This document shows, one piece after another, positions 47,537 through 55,455 of a stretch of DNA of 64,000 nucleotides. The notes beneath the pieces were generated by a model that was not told the origin of the DNA, did not search any database, and was given only the letters and a program-made list of their open reading frames with translations. A program made the position numbers and the translations under genes. Source of the stretch: Sphingopyxis macrogoltabida (GTDB lineage: Bacteria; Pseudomonadota; Alphaproteobacteria; Sphingomonadales; Sphingomonadaceae). The DNA lies in the NCBI RefSeq assembly GCF_001314325.1, contig NZ_CP009429.1:1736501-1800500 (forward strand), in the 5' to 3' direction. Positions within the stretch are counted from its first letter, which is position 1. Each line of letters starts with the position of its first letter.

Positions 47537-48795
47537 GCCACTCCTCGGATTGGCGAAACCTTCGCACCAGCAGCGCCGTCGCTGGCGCAATAGGATGCCC
47601 AATCGGCCATGAGCCGCCGCCGCTTGTCGAATAGATCGCCGCGCCGGTAAGCCGCTTCGGACTTGTTGCCGATCACATGAGCCAGCGCCATTTCGCAGAC
47701 TTCGTGGGCATAGCCGGTGCATTCGGCTGCCCAATCGCGGAAGCCCGAGCGGAAGCCGTGAACGGTGCATTCCAGCTTCATACGGCGAAGCAGCATCGAC
47801 ATGGCCATTGTGGATAGCTTGCCGCCCTTGTCGGCTGGAAACAGGTTCGCTTTACCTAGCGGTTTCACGGCCTCCAGAATCTCGACAGCGCGGGGCGACA
47901 AGGGAATGCGATGTTCCTTGCTCGCCTTCATGCGGGACGCTGGCACGGTCCAGATTGCCTTGTCCAAATCGACTTCGGCCCAAGTTGCCCCCAGCACTTC
48001 GCTGGTGCGCGTTGCAGTGAGAATGACAAACTCCAACGCGAGCGCCGCTATCGCCTCCCGCTCGCGCAGCCTCGCCATGAACGCCGGGATTGCCTCATAG
48101 GGCATGGCCTTGTGATGCCCGCGCGTGAGCCGGGAACGGGGCGGCAGGATTTGCGCGATATGGCCGCGCCAGCGGGCAGGGTTTTCGCCATCCCGGTATC
48201 CGCGCGCCTTGGCGGCATCGAGCACGGTTTCTATCCGCCCCCGGATGCGGCTGGCAGTTTCGGGCTTGTCCTGCCAGATCGGCTCAAGGATTTTCAGCAC
48301 ATGCGCCGTGGCAATGTCGGCAACCGGCAATTCGCCCATGACGGGATAGACGTAGCTTGCCAGCGTGTTGCGCCATTGCTGCCGGTGCTTGTCATTGCGC
48401 CAGCTTGCCTCATTTGCGCCGATATAAGCCTCTGCCACGGCTTTGAACGTCACCCCGGCTATCGCTGCCGCCTGAGCCGCCGCAAGCGCATCTGTGGCTT
48501 CCCGCTGGCGTTCCTCCAGAGGATCAATCCCGGCCTTCACCTTGAGCCGCAGGGCATCGCGCGCCGTCCGGGCATCGGCAAGGGAAATGCCGCCCTGTCC
48601 AGCCGCGCCCAAGCCAATGTCGCGCGACTTGCCCTTGAGCATGAAGCGATACACCCATGACCGAGCGCCGGTTTCCTTCACCAGCAAGTGCAGCCCTCCC
48701 CCGTCCGCATGGCGTCCGGGCTTGGCATTCTTGACCGCCAGAGGGGTTAGCACGTTGCTGAGCTTGCGAGGCATGGCTGGCGTCTCCGTTACCAA
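47533..48795 (-). CDS. P4-type tyrosine recombinase (integrase 1)
   Basis: 420 residues, or 413 from MPRKLSNVL. An N-terminal DUF4102 DNA-binding domain (GGLHLLVKETGARSWVYRF, in part), a core-binding SAM-like domain, and the catalytic domain with R (TATRTSEVLG), H-x-x-R (VHGFRSGFRDWA), H (MALAHVIG) and the nucleophile Y (EAAYRRGDLF). All key residues are intact. It is the recombinase that most likely placed the element in tRNA-Ser; its gene starts 145 bases from the right att site. Confidence 0.93.
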   Translation of the reverse strand: MVTETPAMPRKLSNVLTPLAVKNAKPGRHADGGGLHLLVKETGARSWVYRFMLKGKSRDIGLGAAGQGGISLADARTARDALRLKVKAGIDPLEERQREATDALAAAQAAAIAGVTFKAVAEAYIGANEASWRNDKHRQQWRNTLASYVYPVMGELPVADIATAHVLKILEPIWQDKPETASRIRGRIETVLDAAKARGYRDGENPARWRGHIAQILPPRSRLTRGHHKAMPYEAIPAFMARLREREAIAALALEFVILTATRTSEVLGATWAEVDLDKAIWTVPASRMKASKEHRIPLSPRAVEILEAVKPLGKANLFPADKGGKLSTMAMSMLLRRMKLECTVHGFRSGFRDWAAECTGYAHEVCEMALAHVIGNKSEAAYRRGDLFDKRRRLMADWASYCASDGAAGAKVSPIRGVA

Positions 48796-48939
48796 ATCCG
48801 TTCCCCGATAATACGCTGGTTTTATGGGAACGCAACCGGATAGAACGGGACGGGAACGGAGTCGGATTGTGCCGATTATCGCCTATTTTCGATGCCTATT
48901 TTAATGCTGGTGGATGCATCGGGATGCTAGTTTTGGGGA

Positions 48940-48953
48940 CACCCTGTCCGCCA
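48940..48953 (+). repeat. attR of the first element / attL of the second
   Basis: Exact copy of the last 14 bases of tRNA-Ser (CACCCTGTCCGCCA). It lies between two integrase genes that point away from each other, so it can serve both elements. Confidence 0.85.
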
Positions 48954-49084
48954 GGTTTCAATCCCACTCTTTCCCGAACCGTCTCCGAGACCCCAGCGTA
49001 GCTGCGGGTTTGAGGTGCGATTCGTATCCCTGTGCGTCCCACATGATCCAGGCCGACATTTTTGCCAATGTGGGACTAAATTTT

Positions 49085-50248
49085 ATGATCAGAGGGATGA
49101 ACAGCACTTCGACAGGGCTCTCGCAGCCCAAGAGCAAACAGCGGCGAGTGAGTCTCGGCGACGGCCTTATGCGCCTCGAACGACCGGGAGGCACCAGCAG
49201 CTGGGTGTGCCGGGTCCAGAGCGATGGCGTGCGCCGCGACTTCGGCCTTGGCAGCTGCCAGAAAGTCAGCTTGGCGCAGGCGCGCGAACTCGCGCGGGAG
49301 ATTCGCAGCCAGGTCGAGTTGGGCGTTGACCCGCAAATAGAGAGGCGCAAGCGGCAGGCAGTGCCGACCTTCAAGGAGGCCGCCGCCAAGACTTACGAGA
49401 TACATTCAAAGACGTGGCGCAACGGCAAGCATCATGCGCAATGGATGCGCACAATGGAGCTTTACGCCTTCCCGCACATCGGAAAGTTCAAAGTCGATCA
49501 GATCACCGGCCCGATGATCCGCGACCTGCTCGCGGAAATCTGGCTGGCCAAGCCAGAGACGGCGCGCCGCGTCCGCCAGCGGATCGGCGCTGTCCTCGAT
49601 TGGGCCTATGCCTCGGGCTACCGCGAAACCGATGCGCCGATGCGCGCGATCACCAAAGGCCTGCCTCGCCAGCCGCGTCGCGACAATCATTTCGCGGCCA
49701 TGCCCTATGAAGATGTGCCTGCCTTCGTGCAGCGTCTCCGCGAGCGAGAATCGTTCAGCCGCCTCGCGCTCGAATTTGCGATCTTCACCGCCGCCCGGTC
49801 CGGCGAGGTTCGTGGCTCGACGTGGGTAGAGTTCGACCTCGAAAAGGGGCTGTGGAAGCTCTCCAAAGACCGCATGAAGGCATATCGGGAGCATGTCGTC
49901 CCCCTCACCCGCCGACCGCTGCGCATCGTCGAGCGGTGCGCGCGGTTGCGGATCAAGGGCTGCGACCTTGTCTTTCCCGGCCTGCGGCGCAATCGACCTC
50001 TGTCGGATCAGACGCTGACCAAACTGCTCAAGGAAATGGGCGAGCCTTACACGGCGCATGGCTTTCGCTCGTCGTTCCGCGATTGGGTGAGCGAGGAAAC
50101 CAACCATCCGAGCGACGTCGCTGAAGCCGCCCTCGCCCATACTGTCGCCAACAAGGTTGAGGCCGCATACCGGCGCGGCAATCTTCTCGAAAAGCGCCGC
50201 CTGATGATGGAGGATTGGGCGAACTATTGCGATGGGAGGAAGCGGTGA
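49085..50248 (+). CDS. P4-type tyrosine recombinase (integrase 2)
   Basis: 387 residues if the ATG at 49085 is used; 49097 (MNSTSTGLSQ) is close by and equally possible. Catalytic residues are complete: R (TAARSGEVRG), H-x-x-R (AHGFRSSFRDWV), H (AALAHTVA) and Y (EAAYRRGNLLEKRR). It resembles integrase 1 in places (MPYEDVPAFVQRLRERE against MPYEAIPAFMARLRERE) but is clearly a different protein. It adjoins the att site and is followed by an overlapping small gene, so it belongs to a second element that extends to the right. Confidence 0.92.
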   Translation: MIRGMNSTSTGLSQPKSKQRRVSLGDGLMRLERPGGTSSWVCRVQSDGVRRDFGLGSCQKVSLAQARELAREIRSQVELGVDPQIERRKRQAVPTFKEAAAKTYEIHSKTWRNGKHHAQWMRTMELYAFPHIGKFKVDQITGPMIRDLLAEIWLAKPETARRVRQRIGAVLDWAYASGYRETDAPMRAITKGLPRQPRRDNHFAAMPYEDVPAFVQRLRERESFSRLALEFAIFTAARSGEVRGSTWVEFDLEKGLWKLSKDRMKAYREHVVPLTRRPLRIVERCARLRIKGCDLVFPGLRRNRPLSDQTLTKLLKEMGEPYTAHGFRSSFRDWVSEETNHPSDVAEAALAHTVANKVEAAYRRGNLLEKRRLMMEDWANYCDGRKR

Positions 50249-50493
50249 GCCGCTACACCCGCGCGCGGCGTCACCTGCTCCGCAAATATGAGCGCGCCGT
50301 CGATCGGATCGACGAGGAGGATCGTGAGATCTTCCTTGGCCACCGCGTCGAGGAGCTGAACTATCGCGAGCTTGCTGAGCGCCATGGCGTCAGCGTTGCC
50401 GAGGTCGAACAGGCGATGATCCGCAGTTTGCGGGTCATCGCCCAGTCGGTCGATGGAAAGAACCGTAGGTGGTGGCAATTCTGGCGGCGATGA
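50245..50493 (+). CDS. Sigma-70 region 4-like small protein
   Basis: 82 residues from a GTG overlapping the integrase stop by four bases. The helix-turn-helix EELNYRELAERHGVSVAEVEQAMIRSLRVI, in part, with the preceding DREIFLGHRV, follows the pattern of sigma factor region 4.2. There is no region 2, so it is not a full sigma factor. It may steer transcription of the element or regulate the recombinase. It ends in a Trp/Arg-rich tail (RRWWQFWRR). Confidence 0.7.
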   Translation: MSRYTRARRHLLRKYERAVDRIDEEDREIFLGHRVEELNYRELAERHGVSVAEVEQAMIRSLRVIAQSVDGKNRRWWQFWRR

Positions 50494-50545
50494 AGCCGCT
50501 TCGATCTTGCCAATCAGCCGCCGCGCCGACAGGGTGCCGCCAGCG

Positions 50546-51475
50546 ATGAAAACCGACCTCGACCATCTTCCGGCCAACAAGCAGCGCGAGCTGGAACGCG
50601 TAAAGGCAATCATCTTCGAAGAGTTCGAGGATGCGCTGGCGCTCGGCACGATGAGCTGGAAGAAGAAGGGCCGGATCGACAAGATCATCCTCTATGGCAG
50701 CTATGCGCGCGGCGGCTGGGTTGATGAGCCGCACACCGCCAAGGGCTATCGCTCGGACTTCGACCTTCTCATTATTGTCAACGACAAGCGGCTGACCGAG
50801 AAGGTTGATTTCTGGGGTAAGCTTGAGGACCGGCTTATCCGAGAACTGGCGATCGACAAGACGCTCAAGACGCCGGTCAATTTCATCGTGCACACCTTAC
50901 AGGAGGTGAACGACGGGCTCGCTCATGGGCGCTATTTCTTCATGGACGTCGCGCGCGACGGGATCGCGCTCTACGAGTATGATGACAAGCCGCTCCACAC
51001 CCCCAAGCCCAAGACGCCTGAGCAGGCGCTTGCGATGGCTCGGGAGTATTTTGACGAGTGGTATCCGAGCGCAGGGGAATTCTTCGACGATTTTCGCTCA
51101 AACACGGAGCGGGGTCGATACAAGAAGGCCGCGTTTGAGCTCCACCAAGGCGTCGAGCGCCTGTACCACTGCGTCCTCTTGGTCTGCACATTCTACACGC
51201 CGCACGTTCACAATCTCGCCTTCCTGCGCACGCAGGCTGAACGGATCGACATGCGGTTGGTCGATGCTTGGCCGCGCGAGCGCCGCGAAGATCGGGCGCG
51301 GTTTGAGAAGCTCAAGGAGGCCTATGTGAAGGCCCGCTATTCGAAGCACTACCGCATCACCGAAGAAGAGCTGACGTGGCTCGGTGGCTGCGTCGAGGAA
51401 CTCGGTCGCGCGGTCCACGCAATCTGCGGAGAGCGCCTCGCCGAACTTGAAAAAATGGCTTCCGCGCCCGTTTGA
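50546..51475 (+). CDS. Fused MNT nucleotidyltransferase-HEPN protein
   Basis: 309 residues. Residues about 1-135 form a minimal nucleotidyltransferase domain: the G51-S52 signature in LYGSYARGG and the D71-x-D73 pair in SDFDLLI. The place of the third carboxylate seems to read VNF (N112), so catalysis may be altered. Residues about 155-305 are a helical HEPN domain containing ARYSKHY (R264, H268, Y269), close to the R-X4-H-X-Y motif of HepT toxins but one residue shorter. Two-gene MntA-HepT pairs act as toxin-antitoxin systems in which the transferase AMPylates the HEPN tyrosine; here both halves are one chain. Confidence 0.8.
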   Translation: MKTDLDHLPANKQRELERVKAIIFEEFEDALALGTMSWKKKGRIDKIILYGSYARGGWVDEPHTAKGYRSDFDLLIIVNDKRLTEKVDFWGKLEDRLIRELAIDKTLKTPVNFIVHTLQEVNDGLAHGRYFFMDVARDGIALYEYDDKPLHTPKPKTPEQALAMAREYFDEWYPSAGEFFDDFRSNTERGRYKKAAFELHQGVERLYHCVLLVCTFYTPHVHNLAFLRTQAERIDMRLVDAWPRERREDRARFEKLKEAYVKARYSKHYRITEEELTWLGGCVEELGRAVHAICGERLAELEKMASAPV

Positions 51476-51700
51476 TCATTTCTCCTCGATGTTTCGGTGA
51501 GTGCCTGAACCTAGCGGTTGCGCGAAGAGACCAATCTCAAAGAGTTCGCAGGTACTGGTCAAAACGCCATCAATCTAAGTTTGTCATTTTCGGTTCAGGT
51601 ATTCGAGCCAACCTCATCGTCAGATTCGGACGCCGAGCCCAGAAATAAGGCCACGACCTTGATGCCTATGTGGCGCCGGATCCCAGGGTGGGAGGCACCA
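51476..51700 (+). other. Noncoding stretch upstream of the IS110-family gene
   Basis: 225 bases, lower in GC than the surrounding genes. It presumably holds the left end of the IS110-family element, whose borders cannot be fixed because these elements lack terminal inverted repeats. No clear hairpin was found. In IS110-subgroup elements this place can encode the guide (bridge) RNA. Confidence 0.4.
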
Positions 51701-52770
51701 ATGAGCAAGCGGCTATGGGTGGGTCTCGACGCAGGCGTGTATGCGACATCAGTCTGTGTGCTAAATTCAGCCGGGGAACCAATCCAGCAAGGCGATCTTC
51801 CGACGTCCGTCGAGGCAATCGATGCCTTTATCCGCCCTCTCCGGCGCGGGAACATAGAGGTCATTGCCATGGAGTCGGGCTCCTCCAGCATCTATTTGGC
51901 GCGCGGACTTGAACGCTTGAAATATTCCGTGGCCGTTTTCGATGCCCGGCAAATTTCCGCCTTTCTAGGCCTGAAGCAGAACAAAACGGATCGCAATGAC
52001 GCTCGGGCAATAGCGGATGTCGCGCGAAGCGGACGATCAGCAGTGTCGGAAGTGTTGGTAAAGAGCGTGGAATGCCAACGCATCCGATCCATGCTGGCAA
52101 ACAGGAAACAGATGCTTCGAATGAGAATTGCGAGCGAAGCCGCGATCGGAGCACAATTCAATCTTTATGGCGGCAAACTGGCCAAGTGCCATTCTGCGGC
52201 AACGCTGCGTCGTAAAGCAAATTTAGAAATGGATAGATTACGCAAAGAGCAAAAGATCGACTTGCGACCAGATATAGAACCCGTTCTCTCCATTTGCGCA
52301 GGGCTGCGAGATTATGTTCAGCACCTGGATCGCAAATTTGCGGATATGGCGGTCAACATCGATATCTGCCGCCGCTTCATGGAAATACCTGGCGTTGGTC
52401 CGCTTACCGCGCTCTCTTTCTACAGCGCCATCTGCGATCCTGACCGGTTTGCTAGATGCATCGACGTTGGACCCTATTTGGGGCTTGTACCCCGTGTCCG
52501 ACAGTCTGGCGGCACAGTCGCGCGATTCCGGATCAGCAAAATGGGTAACACGATGACCCGCCAACACTTGGTTACAGCCGCGATGCATCTGCTTCGCGCG
52601 CGCTCGACTGACAGCAGTTTGAAGCGTTGGGGTCTCAACCTTCGGGAGCGTAGGGGTGGAGGACGCGCTAATACTGCAGTGGCTCGAAAGCTATCTATCG
52701 TCATGTTGGCGATGTGGAAGGGTCGCGTCCGTCAAGGTGGTGTAATTTCGGCTGTGGCCGTGGGCCATCG

Positions 52771-53985
52771 TCAGGCGGCTTTGGCGGTGATGTGTAGGGG
52801 CTGATTTTCCTCCTCGATCATGGGTTGGTTGAGTTCGGCCATGCCTTCGATCTGCATGTATCGGTGCTGGAGCTGCCACTCGTCGTTCTGCTCCATCAGC
52901 ACAGCCCCGACGAGGCGGATGATGCTGTCTTCGTTCGGGAAGATTCCGACGACGTCGGCGCGGCGCTTGACCTCCTTGTTGAGCCGCTCGAGCGGATTGG
53001 TTGAGTGTAACTTCGTGCGGTGCTGGGTGGGAAAGCCGGTGTAGGCGAGCACGTCGGTTTCGGCCTCGTCCATGCAGGCGCCGAGCTTGGGCCAACGGGT
53101 GCGCAACTGGTCGGCGACCTGTCGCCAGACCTGCGTTGCGCTTTTCTGATCGGGCTGCAGGAAGACCTGGCGGATCGCGGCGGCGACGACAGTGTTCTGG
53201 CCCTTGGGCACATAGGACAGGGCATTGCGCATGAAGTGCACCCGGCAGCGCTGCCAGGTGGCGCCCATGACGCGGGTGATCGCGCCCTTGAGGCCCTCGT
53301 GAGCATCGGAGATGACCAGCTTCACGCCGGTAAGACCGCGCCGAACAAGGTCCTTCAGGAAGTCGGACCAGAAGACCTCCGCTTCCGAGGGGCCGATATG
53401 CAGGCCGACGATCTCGCGCCGGCCCTCGGTGTTGACGGCCATGGCGATTATTGCGGCAACGCTGATGATCCGCCCGCCTTCGCGTACCTTGAGATAGGTG
53501 GCATCGAGCCAGAGATACGGCCATTCGCCGGTGAGCGGGCGTTTCAGAAAGGCATGGACGCGCTCGTCAATGTCCTTGCAAAGCTTGGAGACGGTGGACT
53601 TGGAGATGCCGGTCATGCCCATGGCCTGGACGAGTTCATCGACCCGCCGGGTGCTGACCCCGCCGATCCACGCTTCCTGGATCACCGCAACCAGCGCTTT
53701 CTCGACCATCTTGCGGGGCTCAAGGAAGCCCGGAAAGTAGGACCCAGCACGCAGCTTGGGGATTTTCAGGTTCAGCGTGCCTACCCGGGTATCCAGCGAA
53801 CGGTCGCGATAGCCGTTGCGCCAGGTCGCGCGCTCGCTGCTGCGTTCGTGGCGACCCGCGCCGATCAGGCCATCAACGTCGGCCTCCATGATCAGCTGCA
53901 GCACGTTCTCGGCGATGGTGCGCAAAAAATCCGGTTGGCCGCCCTTCGCAGCAAGCTCTTCGATCAGTAATCTGTCCTCGGTCAT
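52771..53985 (-). CDS. IS256-family (mutator type) transposase
   Basis: 404 residues from MTEDRLLIEELAAKGG. Family motifs in order: ERATWRNGYRDR, TLNLKIPKLRAGSYFPG, WLDATYLKVREGG (first catalytic D), VISDAHEGLKGAI (second D), CRVHFMRNALSYVP, and LHSTNPLERLNKEVKRR (in the conserved C-terminal block near the catalytic E). Intact and probably active, given the clean target duplication. The frame stays open 39 codons upstream through the palindrome, but the ATG at 53985 gives the normal start. Confidence 0.95.
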   Translation of the reverse strand: MTEDRLLIEELAAKGGQPDFLRTIAENVLQLIMEADVDGLIGAGRHERSSERATWRNGYRDRSLDTRVGTLNLKIPKLRAGSYFPGFLEPRKMVEKALVAVIQEAWIGGVSTRRVDELVQAMGMTGISKSTVSKLCKDIDERVHAFLKRPLTGEWPYLWLDATYLKVREGGRIISVAAIIAMAVNTEGRREIVGLHIGPSEAEVFWSDFLKDLVRRGLTGVKLVISDAHEGLKGAITRVMGATWQRCRVHFMRNALSYVPKGQNTVVAAAIRQVFLQPDQKSATQVWRQVADQLRTRWPKLGACMDEAETDVLAYTGFPTQHRTKLHSTNPLERLNKEVKRRADVVGIFPNEDSIIRLVGAVLMEQNDEWQLQHRYMQIEGMAELNQPMIEEENQPLHITAKAA

Positions 53986-54063
53986 CGGGAACTCCTCTTC
54001 GTCACGGTTGAAGTGTGCAAACTCCACCATAACGATGAACCCGGTGGCCACCAGCGACGCCGC

Positions 54064-54095
54064 ATTCCGGGGTGGGGCATGCCCCACCCCGGAAT
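54064..54095. repeat. Perfect 32-bp palindrome inside the IS256-family element
   Basis: Each half is ATTCCGGGGTGGGGCA and its complement, meeting without a spacer. It lies between the right inverted repeat and the transposase start. Such a palindrome could form a cruciform, act as a transposase or repressor site, or block transcription entering from outside. Confidence 0.8.
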
Positions 54096-54238
54096 ACACC
54101 ATCGCCTACACCGGAAATTACACCACGAGCGCGGACGCTAACATGTGGAAGCGCGGAACGACCTGGAACGCGTTTGAGAGCCTGACTTCGCAATTCCCTA
54201 AATCTCCAATCGCTGAGATGTAGCTTCCCTCGCGGAAG

Positions 54239-54307
54239 CGGCAGGCCCGAAAACCGAAATCGGATTCAGAGCATCGACTCTGTATAATATTTGGGTCGGG
54301 CCTGCCG
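54239..54307 (+). ncRNA. Candidate structured RNA after the IS110-family gene
   Basis: A perfect 12-base outer stem (CGGCAGGCCCGA at 54239-54250 with TCGGGCCTGCCG at 54296-54307) encloses two inner hairpins: CCGA-AA-TCGG (54254-54263) and CAGAG-CATCGA-CTCTG (54267-54282). The element starts 16 bases after the transposase stop codon. IS1111-type members of the IS110 family carry their guide RNA downstream of the transposase gene, so this is a plausible guide RNA or terminal structure; a terminator is the simpler alternative, though no T-run follows. Confidence 0.45.
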
Positions 54308-54646
54308 AAATGGGGCAGTGCTTTCGCGTAATAAAGCTGAATGGGGGGTATCTGCTTAGGGTGGATTGCCAAGCCTTAAGCAAACACGCCAATTCGGTTC
54401 TAACCATCAAAGCCATACGAAAAGTGCGCCGCTGCGCGCCGCCTTTGCGCGCAGGGTATGGCATTTTTGCGCCTTGCCATACGCTCAAAGCCGCAGAAAA
54501 CCGACCATCGCGTGCCCGGAGCTGGCACGGCTTTTATCTTGCCCTCTTAATTTGCACCCGTTTTTCCAAATTTTCGCCGTCACCGCTGCCCGCTGGGAGG
54601 AAGTCGGCTGATAATAATCGACGCGAATGCGCCCGGAACTCGTGCG
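54308..54646. other. Noncoding stretch, no gene recognised
   Basis: About 340 bases between the candidate RNA and the minus-strand operon at 54647. Lower in GC than the core genome. It probably contains the right end of the IS110-family element. No convincing frame or repeat was found. Confidence 0.45.
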
Positions 54647-55204
54647 CTAACCTAAGCCTATGACGGCTGAGAAGCCCGCTAGAGCATTCACAATGCCAGG
54701 TGACATCGCATTGCCTAAAGCGCCCCCGATCGCACCCTCCAGCACGGTTCGAATTGTATGCCCCGCCTCCTGCACGATCGTCGTGTTCGGTACAGGCTTG
54801 ACTAGCTGGCTTCGGATCGTGGCCGCCTCTGGCTCAAGTTCGGCAAGCAATTCATCCGGAACGTCCGCGAGTTGCACGAACAGATGATCGAGCGAAGCCG
54901 CAATGGCCTCTGCGCTCAGATTGACGGTGTTGGCCTGTATCGCCGAGCCTCCAGCCTGTTGCACACCTCCAATCACGTTTGTCGCGTGGACAATGTTGGT
55001 CACAGAGGCCACCCGCGCATTCTGATTAGTATCGGCGCCCAATTCGAACTCCCGCAATTTGGCTTCAAGCCGCTGCTTCGCCTGCGAGACCAATCCCTCC
55101 ATGGCCCTCAAAGCGCTGTCTGGCGGACGTCGCGTGCCAACCCTATAGGCGGTTTCCGTGGTGGCGAGCTCGGCAACTATCGAAGATAAATGTTCGACGA
55201 TCAT
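54647..55204 (-). CDS. Unknown protein with Gly-rich hydrophobic C terminus
   Basis: 185 residues. The N-terminal 60 residues are helical and charged (LVSQAKQRLEAKLREFEL). A middle segment is Asn/Gln/Val-rich (NIVHATNVIGGVQQAGGSAIQ), like the beta-helical turns seen in some defence effectors. The C terminus is glycine-rich and hydrophobic (LEGAIGGALGNAMSPGIVNA) and could insert into membrane. No family recognised. The start overlaps the upstream gene's stop by four bases; either the two are translationally coupled or one ancestral gene has been split by a frameshift. Confidence 0.65.
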   Translation of the reverse strand: MIVEHLSSIVAELATTETAYRVGTRRPPDSALRAMEGLVSQAKQRLEAKLREFELGADTNQNARVASVTNIVHATNVIGGVQQAGGSAIQANTVNLSAEAIAASLDHLFVQLADVPDELLAELEPEAATIRSQLVKPVPNTTIVQEAGHTIRTVLEGAIGGALGNAMSPGIVNALAGFSAVIGLG

Positions 55205-55455
55205 CTCGCGCGCACGCTTGATCGGAGGACCGGACCAGCCCAGCGATCCGCGAGGGCCATGGTTGCGGCAAGGTAGTCAGACAGCGTCTGCTCCATCGCG
55301 GAGACACCCTGTTTGAGCGTCCCTCCGCTGTTCAAAGTGCCCCGCGAAGCGGCTGTGGTCAAAACTTGCTCTCGCGTCCTCCGCAATTGGTCCTCAACGC
55401 CGGGCCTACGCCCATCCAGAAACTGCTGAAAATCGATTTCCTGCGCGTCACTCAA
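55201..55455 (-). CDS. Unknown helical protein, first gene of a two-gene operon
   Basis: 84 residues from a TTG behind GGGGGAGGGG; the frame is open 15 codons further. The sequence DFQQFLDGRRPGVEDQLRRTREQVLTTAASRGTL, in part, and LKQGVSAMEQTLSDYLAATM predicts two or three amphipathic helices with a 'S-R-G-x-L-x-S-G' turn. No family recognised. It overlaps the following gene by four bases. Confidence 0.6.
   Translation of the reverse strand: MSDAQEIDFQQFLDGRRPGVEDQLRRTREQVLTTAASRGTLNSGGTLKQGVSAMEQTLSDYLAATMALADRWAGPVLRSSVRAR

Larger units (their letters stand above)
42695..48953. mobile_element. Integrative element of about 6.3 kb in tRNA-Ser
   Basis: Bounded by exact 14-base repeats of the tRNA-Ser 3' end. 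All its genes lie on the minus strand: integrase, unknown 232-residue protein, AlpA-like excisionase, three small phage-satellite-like genes, HUH-like replication protein, overlapping HGG-motif gene pair, and a toxin-antitoxin pair next to the tRNA. No capsid, tail or conjugation genes are present, so it is more like a phage satellite or small integrative plasmid than a prophage. Confidence 0.85.
52721..54142 (-). mobile_element. IS256-family insertion sequence, 1422 bp
   Basis: Terminal inverted repeats match at 22 of 29 positions: GGTCGCGTCCGTCAAGGTGG at the left and GTTAGCGTCCGCGCTCGTGG as the complement of the right end, both followed by TGTAATTTC. A 9-base target duplication ATGTGGAAG lies at 52712-52720 and 54143-54151. 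One transposase gene fills the element, and a 32-base palindrome lies upstream of it. Confidence 0.95.
51701..54223 (+). pseudogene. IS110-family transposase interrupted by an IS256-family element
   Basis: The gene starts at ATG 51701 behind GGGAGG and runs to 52720, then resumes at 54152-54223. The N-terminal DEDD RuvC-like domain has VGLDAGVYATSV, AMESGSSS and KTDRNDARAI; the C-terminal domain has IPGVGPLTALSF and YLGLVPRVRQSGG with the conserved serine region. An IS256-type insertion after codon MWK cuts off the last 23 residues (RGTTWNAFES ... PIAEM), which are still present, in frame, beyond the second target copy. Read into the insertion, the product gains 27 foreign residues and ends at 52804. 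Removing the insertion would restore a complete gene of about 363 residues. Confidence 0.93.
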
